Shown piece after piece: positions 1-9,777 of a stretch of DNA of 41,991 bases (within the stretch, counting starts at the first letter, position 1; each line of letters starts with the position of its first letter). The notes below the pieces were generated by a model. It worked only from the letters and a program-made list of their open reading frames with translations. It was not told the DNA's origin and did no database searches. Origin of the DNA: a virus; IMG/VR virus record IMGVR_UViG_3300031696_000017, positions 1 to 41,991 of that record. The stretch is one strand, 5' to 3'. The translations under genes were made by a program, and so were the position numbers.

Positions 1-2962
<2,962 letters not shown>

Positions 2963-2994
2963 CAAGTATCTTGCACTGATTCCGAGGTAAAAAT

Positions 2995-3219
2995 ATGAAA
3001 CAGGTTATGACCAAGCATCATAAAGATAAAATAATCGAACAACGGCAGCTTGTAAGAACACCTGAGCTCGACAGCTTTGGCTATACGGCAATTGAAGAAA
3101 AACTGGAATGCACCAGCGTTGAGAGTTACGTCTCACACCCGGATTTTGCAACAGACCTCCCGCAATTTTCATCCAATCAATGTCTCGACGATGACACTGA
3201 GGCCGAAGAGATCAATTGA
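2995..3219 (+). CDS. Small hypothetical protein
   Basis: Seventy-four residues, starting at ATG 2995 behind a CGAGG ribosome-binding site. The N-terminus is basic (MKQVMTKHHKDK) and the C-terminus acidic (DDDTEAEEIN). I see no membrane segment or known motif. It lies between the fibre gene and the head-tail connector, within the virion operon, so a small structural or assembly role is possible but unproven. I do not recognise the family. Confidence 0.55.
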   Translation: MKQVMTKHHKDKIIEQRQLVRTPELDSFGYTAIEEKLECTSVESYVSHPDFATDLPQFSSNQCLDDDTEAEEIN

Positions 3220-3260
3220 ATCTTGCAAGTGTTGTTCGGTAACTAACGAAAGGACAAACA

Positions 3261-4163
3261 ATGTCACAAGTTCAAATCAACAGGTCGGGTGTCGTCGGAC
3301 ACGTCCCGGCAATCTTGCTCTCAGGAGCTATGTTCTACAACTCAGCCGACGCAAAGTTGTACATCGGAGACGTCACAAATGCTCCGACATTAGTCAGTGA
3401 CAACCCTCTCGTAATTGCGGCACAGATCACAACCCTGCAACAGGAATCCCGTGGGACAACCGTATCAGCTACAGAGCCCACTGACGCGCTCGAAGGTGAT
3501 TTGTGGTTTGACCTTGAAGCTCAACAGCTAAAATTCTATACAACGGAATGGGTTCAAGCCAACGCAGTCCCAGTTGTTGTGTCTGGATCGCCAGCGACTT
3601 TCCCGGTTACGACGGGTGAGTTTTTCAAGCATATTGTCTACACAACAGCGGATCAAGGTGAGCTCAACATGGCAATCACCATGATTGAAGCCGCAACAAA
3701 TTTTGCTGAGCAATACACCGGGCGAATGTTTATCACTCGGGCGATGACGCAGTATTTTGATAGGTTTCCACAAACTAATGGTAATAAAAAGCAGCCACTT
3801 ATTTTAGATGGTGGCGTTAGTCAATTTGTCACATCAATAACTTATATGGACAGCTATTTTTTGCCTGTCGTATTACCCTCTGAAAAGTACAGAGTCCTCA
3901 AGCGCAATGGTCGAATCCACATTTATCCAGCAATGGGAACAGAGTGGCCTGTTGATGTTGCCAATGAGGTTGATGTTATCAATGTGAGTCATATCGTGGG
4001 GACAGCCTCCCCAGCAGTCCCGTCCCCCATCAAAATGGCGATTTTACTTATTGCAGCCAGTCTTTGGGAAAACCGGGAGAACGAGATTGTCGGAAGTAAT
4101 ATCAAAGCCCTTAAGCCAGTGATCGCTGCAAAGGATCTCCTTCACCCATACAAGTTGAGGTGA
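3261..4163 (+). CDS. Head-tail connector protein (phiE125 gp8 / HK97 gp6-like) with extra N-terminal domain
   Basis: Three hundred residues, ATG 3261 after AAAGGA. From about residue 135 to the end the pattern is that of gp6-like connector proteins: a helix leading into AATNFAEQYTGRMF, then YFDRFP, a strand-rich middle, and a final helix with AILLIAASLWENREN. These proteins form the ring beneath the portal that joins the tail. The first 110 residues (AKLYIGDV, EGDLWFDLEAQQLKFY) are not part of a normal connector. They resemble short surface modules seen in phage fibres, so this looks like a fusion. The gene is followed 4 bases later by the next connector gene. The connector role is supported by motif and order; the function of the front domain is unknown. 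Confidence 0.75.
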   Translation: MSQVQINRSGVVGHVPAILLSGAMFYNSADAKLYIGDVTNAPTLVSDNPLVIAAQITTLQQESRGTTVSATEPTDALEGDLWFDLEAQQLKFYTTEWVQANAVPVVVSGSPATFPVTTGEFFKHIVYTTADQGELNMAITMIEAATNFAEQYTGRMFITRAMTQYFDRFPQTNGNKKQPLILDGGVSQFVTSITYMDSYFLPVVLPSEKYRVLKRNGRIHIYPAMGTEWPVDVANEVDVINVSHIVGTASPAVPSPIKMAILLIAASLWENRENEIVGSNIKALKPVIAAKDLLHPYKLR

Positions 4164-4167
4164 TGAT

Positions 4168-4494
4168 ATGCGAGCTGGAAAGTTAAACAACAAGGCCGAA
4201 ATATTTATCCCAAACGCAACACCTAACCACTTTGGGGAAATTGAAAGTGGTGCAACTTCTCTTGGGGTATTTGCCTGCAGCGCAACAACTAAGCCACGCA
4301 GAGAATACTCCACAGGCGAAACAGTAGTATCTAAAACAGAGTTTGATTTGCGCTTTAGATATTACGCAGCGCTAGCCGCGCTACCGCGATCAGCCTTTTT
4401 GGTTTTGAATGGCATGACTCTTGAAATCATTGCGGTGGCCAACGTCCAACTCAACAACCGCGAAATACAAATGATTTGTGAGGAGCGTACATAA
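4168..4494 (+). CDS. Head closure / head-tail joining protein (SPP1 gp16 / Phage_H_T_join-like)
   Basis: One hundred and eight residues in the usual slot after the gp6-like connector. The pattern fits the head-tail joining family: basic start (MRAGKLNNKAEIF), a strand-turn with FGEIESG, RFRYYAAL in the middle, and a closing strand with MTLEIIAVANV, then EIQMICEERT. Such proteins plug the connector after DNA packaging and receive the tail. Its stop overlaps the next start by one base (TAATG), indicating coupled translation. The assignment rests on size, motif spacing and position. Confidence 0.75.
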   Translation: MRAGKLNNKAEIFIPNATPNHFGEIESGATSLGVFACSATTKPRREYSTGETVVSKTEFDLRFRYYAALAALPRSAFLVLNGMTLEIIAVANVQLNNREIQMICEERT

Positions 4495-4877
4495 TGATTG
4501 ATCCACACTTTCGTAGTCACCTCCTAAATGACGTTGACATTAGCACGGCCGTAGGAGCGAGCATTTACGCTTTGCGCCTCCCACAGGGTACAACAACAAC
4601 CTCTATTGTTTTTGAAATTAGCGGAGGCCACCGTGCCCCGCAGACTGGGTCAATGGAAACAGTAATTCGGCACGATATTACTTTGCTTGTTTACAGCCCA
4701 AGTTACGAAACACTGCGCGAGCTCAGTGGCCACATTGATCAGCTCTTAAACGGCATGCACGGCCCAATGGGCACTTTCAGTGTAACCAGTGCCCAAATCA
4801 CCTCAGCAATAAATACATATGAAGAAGAGCTCAAGCTCTATCTGAATATTATTAGTTTAACTATTTATACAAATTAA
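4494..4877 (+). CDS. Tail completion protein (DUF3168 / SPP1 gp17-like)
   Basis: One hundred and twenty-seven residues. Features of the DUF3168 family are visible: an early segment giving TAVGASIYALRLPQG, a strand IVFEISGG, then VIRHDITLLVYSPSYETLRELSGHIDQLLNGM and a last strand SLTIYTN. Members cap the tail tube at the end that docks to the head. Position between the joining protein and the tube protein agrees. The start overlaps the stop of the gene before it. Confidence 0.75.
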   Translation: MIDPHFRSHLLNDVDISTAVGASIYALRLPQGTTTTSIVFEISGGHRAPQTGSMETVIRHDITLLVYSPSYETLRELSGHIDQLLNGMHGPMGTFSVTSAQITSAINTYEEELKLYLNIISLTIYTN

Positions 4878-4888
4878 GGATTTAAAAT

Positions 4889-5326
4889 ATGGCTATTGCA
4901 ACTCCATTCCACGGTCTAGCAACCGAGCTTCACATGCTGGCAACAGCAGCAACTGCTGCCGACAACACTACTAAAATTGCTGAAGTAGCCTCTATTGGTA
5001 CCTTAGAGCTTTCTGCAAACATTATTGAGTACAACAAATTTGGCACAGACTACAAGCAAAAGCTGGTCGGCCAAAAAGACTCTGGAACTCTTTCACTCAC
5101 ACTTAACTGGGTCTGTGGTGACGCAAGTCACACCGCTCTAAAAGCTGTATTTGATTCTGGAGACGCACAGGTTTTCGCAGTCAAGTGGGTATCAGGGGCT
5201 GAAGACGCACAGGCAACTTTCACTGGTTATGTCTCAGGCTACTCAATCGACACGCCTGTTGAAGATGTTGTTACTGCAAACGTTGAAATCGCAATTGACG
5301 GCGCTGTTGCGTTTGCACTTGCTTAA
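4889..5326 (+). CDS. Major tail tube protein
   Basis: One hundred and forty-five residues, starting at ATG 4889 after TAAGGA. The protein is rich in Ala, Thr and Val with alternating strands (IGTLELSANIIEYNKFGTDY, GTLSLTLNWV, AQATFTGYVSGYSIDTP) as in siphovirus tube proteins, which stack in rings around the tape measure. A rho-independent terminator follows directly, fitting a highly expressed structural gene whose product is needed in more copies than the chaperone downstream. Identified by composition, size and order. Confidence 0.8.
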   Translation: MAIATPFHGLATELHMLATAATAADNTTKIAEVASIGTLELSANIIEYNKFGTDYKQKLVGQKDSGTLSLTLNWVCGDASHTALKAVFDSGDAQVFAVKWVSGAEDAQATFTGYVSGYSIDTPVEDVVTANVEIAIDGAVAFALA

Positions 5327-5342
5327 GTAAAGCAGCACCACA

Positions 5343-5381
5343 AGACGGCTCCCGCCCTGGGGGTCGTCTCTTATTTTATTT
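5343..5381 (+). terminator. Rho-independent terminator after the tail tube gene
   Basis: An 11-pair stem (AGACGGCTCCC with GGGGGTCGTCT, two G-T pairs) and a short loop at 5343-5369, then TTATTTTATTT. It separates the abundant tail tube transcript from the tail chaperone. Confidence 0.85.
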
Positions 5382-5391
5382 GGAGACAAAC

Positions 5392-5727
5392 ATGTTAGAT
5401 AGGAAAAGTATTTTTAAAGTTGTAGACCTTGATATTAAAAAGGTAGAAGTGCCTGAGTGGGGCGGTGATGTGTGCGTGCGCGGCTTAACGGCCCGTGAGC
5501 GTGATCACTTCGAAATGTCAATTGGTGCAGCAGCCAACATGGATAACCTGCGAGCAAGGCTTGTAGTGTTGACGCTATGTACAGATGACGGCGAACGCAT
5601 TTTTAAAGATAGCGACGCTGTAGAATTGGGTAAGAAGAATGCCCAGGTTATGAACCGCCTGTTTGAAGTTGCCCGCCAAATGTCTGGCATGTCTGATGCT
5701 GATGTTGAGGAGCTTGAGGGAAACTAA
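5392..5727 (+). CDS. Tail assembly chaperone, short form (lambda gpG-like)
   Basis: One hundred and eleven residues from ATG 5392, which has GGAG seven bases upstream; an in-frame TTG at 5380 is less likely. It begins MLDRKSIFKVVDLDIKKVEVPEW and ends ELEGN. Small alpha/beta proteins in this slot coat the tape measure while the tail tube grows. Just before the stop lies the heptamer GGGAAAC (5718-5724) in the frame required for -1 slippage. A fraction of ribosomes should thus continue into the next frame to make a longer protein ending at 6062, as lambda does with G and GT. Position between tube and tape measure supports the call. Confidence 0.8.
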   Translation: MLDRKSIFKVVDLDIKKVEVPEWGGDVCVRGLTARERDHFEMSIGAAANMDNLRARLVVLTLCTDDGERIFKDSDAVELGKKNAQVMNRLFEVARQMSGMSDADVEELEGN

Positions 5728-5766
5728 GAAGAGATCCGATCCGCCGGTTTAAGTTCAGACTGGCGG
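5718..5766 (+). promoter_or_regulatory. Programmed -1 ribosomal frameshift site with downstream hairpin
   Basis: The slippery heptamer G GGA AAC is at 5718-5724, read as GGA AAC in the zero frame and one codon before the TAA stop. Sixteen bases later is an 8-pair hairpin (CCGCCGGT at 5741-5748 with ACTGGCGG at 5759-5766). Lambda uses GGGAAAG at the same place in G-GT. Confidence 0.8.
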
Positions 5767-6062
5767 GTCACCTTGGTTGCACAGTGCGGGAATTAGAAAA
5801 CCGTATAAGCAGCCTTGAGTTGGCCGAGTGGATGGCGTATAGCACCCTGGAACCATTCGGGGAAAACCGCGCAGATTATCGGGCAGGTCTCATTGCCTCA
5901 GCCGTTGCAAACAGCAGCGGGAACTACAAAAAAGCATTACTGCCTACAGACTTCATAGCGATATACACACAACCTCGTGAGATCTCCATGATCGATCGCC
6001 GCAAAAAGCAGCAAGCTCAAATGGCGATATTCAAATCATTAGCGGAGAATAGTAATGGGTAA
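5724..6062 (+). CDS. Tail assembly chaperone, frameshifted extension (lambda T-like)
   Basis: After -1 slippage at 5718-5724 the frame runs open from 5724 to the stop at 6060-6062, adding 112 residues to the 111 of the short form (223 in all). The segment from the GTG at 5784 (VRELENRISSLELAEWMAY, then STLEPFG) is the classic pattern of phage tail assembly protein T. It is in the -1 frame relative to the gene before it and has no ribosome-binding site of its own. The extended form in lambda brings tube protein to the tape measure. The final bases overlap the next gene start at 6055. Confidence 0.8.
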   Translation, partial: LRRDPIRRFKFRLAGHLGCTVRELENRISSLELAEWMAYSTLEPFGENRADYRAGLIASAVANSSGNYKKALLPTDFIAIYTQPREISMIDRRKKQQAQMAIFKSLAENSNG

Positions 6063-6531
6063 GGACTATGTGAAAGTCAAGATCAGTGGCCTTAGCGAGC
6101 TAAATGAAGCGTTGATGCAGCTTGATCTCAAGATAAGAGGTAAGGCTGCAAGAGACGCAGCAAAGCAAGCACTACTGCCAAACTTTGAACAAATCAAACG
6201 GACTGCTCCGGAACTAGACGGTGGCCTAAAGGCTTCCGTCCGCTTTTCAAGCACCTCCGCTCCTGCACGACTTGAGAAGCTCAGCAAAAAAGCATTCATG
6301 GTCACATCAATCAATGTTGGTTACGGCGGCAAAAGAAACCGTGAGCGTGGTGGTAATCAAGCTCTACAAATTGAGTTTGGGCAAAGCGACCGGGGTGTCA
6401 AGGAACGCCCGTTTATACGCCCTGCAATTCGTGGCAAAGAGAAAGCTGTGTTTATGCGATTCCGCAGAACCCTACGCCAATCAATTGAAAAGGGTGTGAA
6501 GGCCCAAGCAAGAAAAAACAAAAGGAAATAA
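6055..6531 (+). CDS. HK97 gp10-like tail protein
   Basis: One hundred and fifty-eight residues, ATG 6055, overlapping the chaperone by 8 bases. The pattern fits HK97 gp10-like proteins: KVKISGLSELNEALMQLD, a basic helix, RTAPELDGGLKASVRF, then a region with GYGGKRNRERGG, IEFG and RPFIRPAI, ending in a helix with many Lys and Arg. This family acts in tail completion or at the head-tail joint. It usually stands beside the joining protein; here it is between chaperone and tape measure. Confidence 0.7.
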   Translation: MGKDYVKVKISGLSELNEALMQLDLKIRGKAARDAAKQALLPNFEQIKRTAPELDGGLKASVRFSSTSAPARLEKLSKKAFMVTSINVGYGGKRNRERGGNQALQIEFGQSDRGVKERPFIRPAIRGKEKAVFMRFRRTLRQSIEKGVKAQARKNKRK

Positions 6532-6533
6532 TT

Positions 6534-8618
6534 ATGGCTACATTAGCACGACTAAGTGTTGACTTGGTCGCGAATTCTGGCGGCTACAGAAAAGAGCTTG
6601 ATAAGGCGGGGCGGGCCACAGCTCGCTTTAAGAAGAGAGCAAACAAGGCCTTTAGAGAAATCACTAAGGCAGTCGGTCTTATGGCTGGTGCTATGGCACT
6701 TGCTGGTGCTGGCACAATGATTAAGCTCGCTGATCAAATGCAAAACCTAAAAAACAGGATGTTTGCACTTACAAAAGACACCAAGAAAACAGCCATAGCA
6801 ATGCGAGACATTGCGACTATTGCCAGGGTGACACGGAGCGACATTGCAGCAACAGGTGATGTCTACACTAAAATGGCTATTGCAACCGCAGACCTGGGCA
6901 TTAACCAGGAAGAGCTTGCAAAGGCTACTGCAGCCGTCAACAACACATTCCTGTTGTCTGGTGCAAGCACGCTTGAAGCTGCTAACTCCGCAAGGCAGTT
7001 GGCCCAGGGTTTAGCTGCCGGTAGATTAAACGGTGATGAGCTTCGCTCTGTTATGGAAAACAACGCCGTGTTAGCAGGCGAGTTGGCGAAAGGGTTCAAT
7101 GTTACACGTGGTGAACTAAAACAAATGGGTGCAGATGGCAAGCTCACAGCTGCCAAGATTATGCCCATTCTTATTAAGGCCTTTGACAGCACAAGTAAAT
7201 CAGTAGCAACAATGGAGATGACCGTAAGCCAAGCAGCAACAACGGTAAAAAACCGCTTTACAGAAATGGCAGTGAGCGCTGACAAATCTCTTGGGTTTAC
7301 AAAAACGCTTGCAACCGGTTTAGACCTGTTAGGCAAAAATCTTGAGGTCTTTGCAACGCAGTTTATTTATACCATTGCAATACCGGCAATCGTAGCCCTG
7401 GGCTTTGCCATTAAGTCACTAACAGTAATTATTATGGCAAACCCAATAGGTGCAGCACTCACTTTGTTGGTTATTGCATTTGGCTACGCAGCTCGCAAAA
7501 TCCATGAAAATTGGAGCGCAGTATCTGAATTCCTTTTTAAAAGTTTTACCTTAACCCTGCCTAATGCTTTTGACCGCCTTCGCATGGGGATTCAAAAGAT
7601 GCAGCTAGCAATTGAAAAAGTGTTTAACAAGATACTGAAAAACATTGCGGACTTTATTAATAAAGGCATTAAGCTATACAACGAAGCGGCAGCTAAATTT
7701 AGCTTCTTGGACGCAATTCCACCATTGACCCTCACGGTTGATACTGAAACAACTATTTCCAATATTGATAAACTGAAAGCCGCCATCCTGGCACGCACTG
7801 CTGGCTTTAAGCCGCTAGAAGATGCGCTGGGAATTAAGTCTTCAGGTGGTGTCCCGGGTGAACAGGTAAATGAAGATGGCTCACCAGACTTTGGTGAAGC
7901 GGGTGCAGATGCTGCAGGTGTAACACCTTCAGGGTTAAGCACTGAGAAGCTAGAGTCAATGACGATTGCCGCTGAAACTATGCGTGGTGCGTTTGAGGAC
8001 ATGGCACAGCCTATCTCAAATGTGTTTACGAATATTATTAAAGGCGTCACTTCTTTATCCGATGGCTTAAAAAACATTGCAAGCATGATTCTGGATAAGG
8101 TGATTGGCAGCTTTGTTGAAATGGGTGTGAACTGGGTCCTCCAGCAAACGCTTATGAAGGCTATGGAAGTCGCAGGCATTGCAACCAGTGTTGCGACGTC
8201 TGTTGCCGCTGGTTCAGCTATGGCAGCAGCGTATGCACCAGCAGCAGCAATGGCCTCGCTGGCCTCATTTGGTGCCAACGCAGCGCCTGCATCCGCGGGT
8301 ATTATTGCAACCACAGCTGTTGCAAAGACGATGTCAATTGTTGGCCAGGCTCATGATGGTATTGATAGTGTGCCCCGGGAAGGAACCTACTTGCTGGACA
8401 AAGGCGAGCGGGTTGTTGACAGCAGACTCAACGGTGACCTCAAGCAATTCCTTGGCAACTCAAACAACAACCAAGTCACCAACAACCCAACCCTCAACTT
8501 TAACGTGAATGGCTCAGATGCTGAAAACGTCGAAGCGATGCTCCGCAACAATAGGGGCCAGTTTGAGGGCATGATCAGGGAAATCTATAACGAATCGGCA
8601 CAAAACAGCCCGTTTTAG
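6534..8618 (+). CDS. Tail tape measure protein
   Basis: Six hundred and ninety-four residues, ATG 6534. The first 230 match the tape-measure N-terminal domain (LVANSGGYRKELDKAGR; then DLGINQEELAKATAAVNNTF and LAAGRLNGDELRSVMENN). Strongly hydrophobic helices follow near residues 275-320 and 535-605, then a C-terminal motif AHDGIDSVPREGTYLLDKGE typical of the family. The protein runs along the inside of the tail tube, sets its length and leaves with the DNA. At 694 residues the tail would be of modest length; at roughly 1.5 angstrom per helical residue this is about 100 nm. The adjoining chaperone pair supports the call. Confidence 0.9.
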   Translation: MATLARLSVDLVANSGGYRKELDKAGRATARFKKRANKAFREITKAVGLMAGAMALAGAGTMIKLADQMQNLKNRMFALTKDTKKTAIAMRDIATIARVTRSDIAATGDVYTKMAIATADLGINQEELAKATAAVNNTFLLSGASTLEAANSARQLAQGLAAGRLNGDELRSVMENNAVLAGELAKGFNVTRGELKQMGADGKLTAAKIMPILIKAFDSTSKSVATMEMTVSQAATTVKNRFTEMAVSADKSLGFTKTLATGLDLLGKNLEVFATQFIYTIAIPAIVALGFAIKSLTVIIMANPIGAALTLLVIAFGYAARKIHENWSAVSEFLFKSFTLTLPNAFDRLRMGIQKMQLAIEKVFNKILKNIADFINKGIKLYNEAAAKFSFLDAIPPLTLTVDTETTISNIDKLKAAILARTAGFKPLEDALGIKSSGGVPGEQVNEDGSPDFGEAGADAAGVTPSGLSTEKLESMTIAAETMRGAFEDMAQPISNVFTNIIKGVTSLSDGLKNIASMILDKVIGSFVEMGVNWVLQQTLMKAMEVAGIATSVATSVAAGSAMAAAYAPAAAMASLASFGANAAPASAGIIATTAVAKTMSIVGQAHDGIDSVPREGTYLLDKGERVVDSRLNGDLKQFLGNSNNNQVTNNPTLNFNVNGSDAENVEAMLRNNRGQFEGMIREIYNESAQNSPF

Positions 8619-8755
8619 GCCCCTAAAAGTCAAATAGCTCCATAACGACTCCGTGTCACACAAAGCACTTTGCCTATATAAACATCAGGGCATAGGTAGC
8701 TGTGTGCGGCACGGGTCAATCTGGGAGCCTTTATTTTAAGAAAAGGAGCATTTTA

Positions 8756-9226
8756 ATGCCAACACCGCTACTCCCTGTGAGCCCCGAGCCAATCTCCTTT
8801 CAAATCAAGTCAAAGGTTAAAACTCTCAAATCTGAGGCTTTGTCGGGCAAAATCCTTACGCGTAAAATTGGAGGCCAACGATTTGAGGCCACGCTAGTCT
8901 ATCAACCGATGACTCGCACGCAATTTTCTGCCATACATGCATTTCTTATGGAACAGGCTGGCTGCTCAGGTGTGTTCTATATCAAGCTCCCGGTATTTGG
9001 TACAGCTGCTGGTGCCACCGGGGAATATTACAACTACAGCAACCACTCAAAACTCTACATGACCAAGACTGACGGTGGTGACTATCCGGCTCAAATAACC
9101 CCGGGTGGTACAGCTGAAATTAACGATGTGTTTATGCGCGTCTCATTGAAAAGCGACATCCAAGCTATTTCGTATGGCCAAGACGGCCTGGTCCGGTTTG
9201 AGATTGATGTGATGGAGCGAATCTGA
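8756..9226 (+). CDS. Minor tail protein (distal tail region)
   Basis: One hundred and fifty-six residues if it starts at ATG 8756, which has AAAGGAG well placed before it; an upstream GTG at 8702 is in frame but lacks a good site. Contains PLLPVSPEPISFQIKSKV, QPMTRTQFSAIHAFL and LVRFEIDVMERI. This resembles short proteins found between tape measure and tip protein in siphoviruses, which build the tail end. The stop at 9224-9226 overlaps the next ATG. The 137 bases before it show no gene and no clear promoter. Family not securely identified. Confidence 0.6.
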   Translation: MPTPLLPVSPEPISFQIKSKVKTLKSEALSGKILTRKIGGQRFEATLVYQPMTRTQFSAIHAFLMEQAGCSGVFYIKLPVFGTAAGATGEYYNYSNHSKLYMTKTDGGDYPAQITPGGTAEINDVFMRVSLKSDIQAISYGQDGLVRFEIDVMERI

Positions 9227-9768
9227 TGCAGACATTCTCGACAGCGTTTCTCAATGCGTTAACTGCTGACAACTTTGAATACTGCTTTTTAGTGGACCTG
9301 CCTGTTGGACAGCACTACACCAATCACGGTTCTGATCTGACTGTTGGCACTACTACCTATGTCTCAAATGGATTGCTCGTTAAATTTGCAAACATTAATA
9401 AGACCCAAGAGCTCAACCTTGCAACCTACAGCCTCGAGCTAAGCAACGTGGCCAACACACTGGCCAAGGCTTATGCAGCGGGAAACTATCGAGGACTGAG
9501 CGCAGTTATCAAGCTGGCCATACTGGTCGATGATGTTATTCAAGGTGAGCCCGTTATTTTATACAAGGGCACTCTCGACAGTTTTAGCGTGCGTGAAAGC
9601 GGCAGCAATTCAAATTTAACAATCAAACTCACGAGCCACTGGGCAAGCTTCAACCAAATGTCTGGGCGGTATAGCTCCGACAGGTTGCAGCAGGATTTGT
9701 TTCCCGGAGATCGCTTTTTCAAGTATGCCCACGACGAAATGAGCAACATCGGTTGGGGCAAAAAATAA
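9226..9768 (+). CDS. Tail tip protein (DUF2163-like)
   Basis: One hundred and eighty residues, ATG 9226. The pattern FLVDLPVGQHYTNHG, SNGLLVKFANI, YSLELSNV, VILYKGTLDSFSV and a C-terminal QQDLFPGDRFFKYAHDEM, then NIGWGKK, is a signature of tail proteins placed before the large tip protein in many siphoviruses and gene transfer agents. These bind the baseplate hub. Ends 9 bases before the tip gene. Confidence 0.65.
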   Translation: MQTFSTAFLNALTADNFEYCFLVDLPVGQHYTNHGSDLTVGTTTYVSNGLLVKFANINKTQELNLATYSLELSNVANTLAKAYAAGNYRGLSAVIKLAILVDDVIQGEPVILYKGTLDSFSVRESGSNSNLTIKLTSHWASFNQMSGRYSSDRLQQDLFPGDRFFKYAHDEMSNIGWGKK

Positions 9769-9777
9769 GGTATTAAC

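Noticed and set aside
6863-8314. Minus-strand frames of 157 and 240 codons inside the tape measure gene
   Set aside because: Antisense to Ala-rich coding sequence that avoids stop codons by composition; no ribosome sites or domains.
8619-8755. Promoter or gene in the 137-base gap after the tape measure gene
   Set aside because: TATATAAAC is present but no convincing -35, no phage-promoter match and no terminator. The in-frame GTG at 8702 has no ribosome site.
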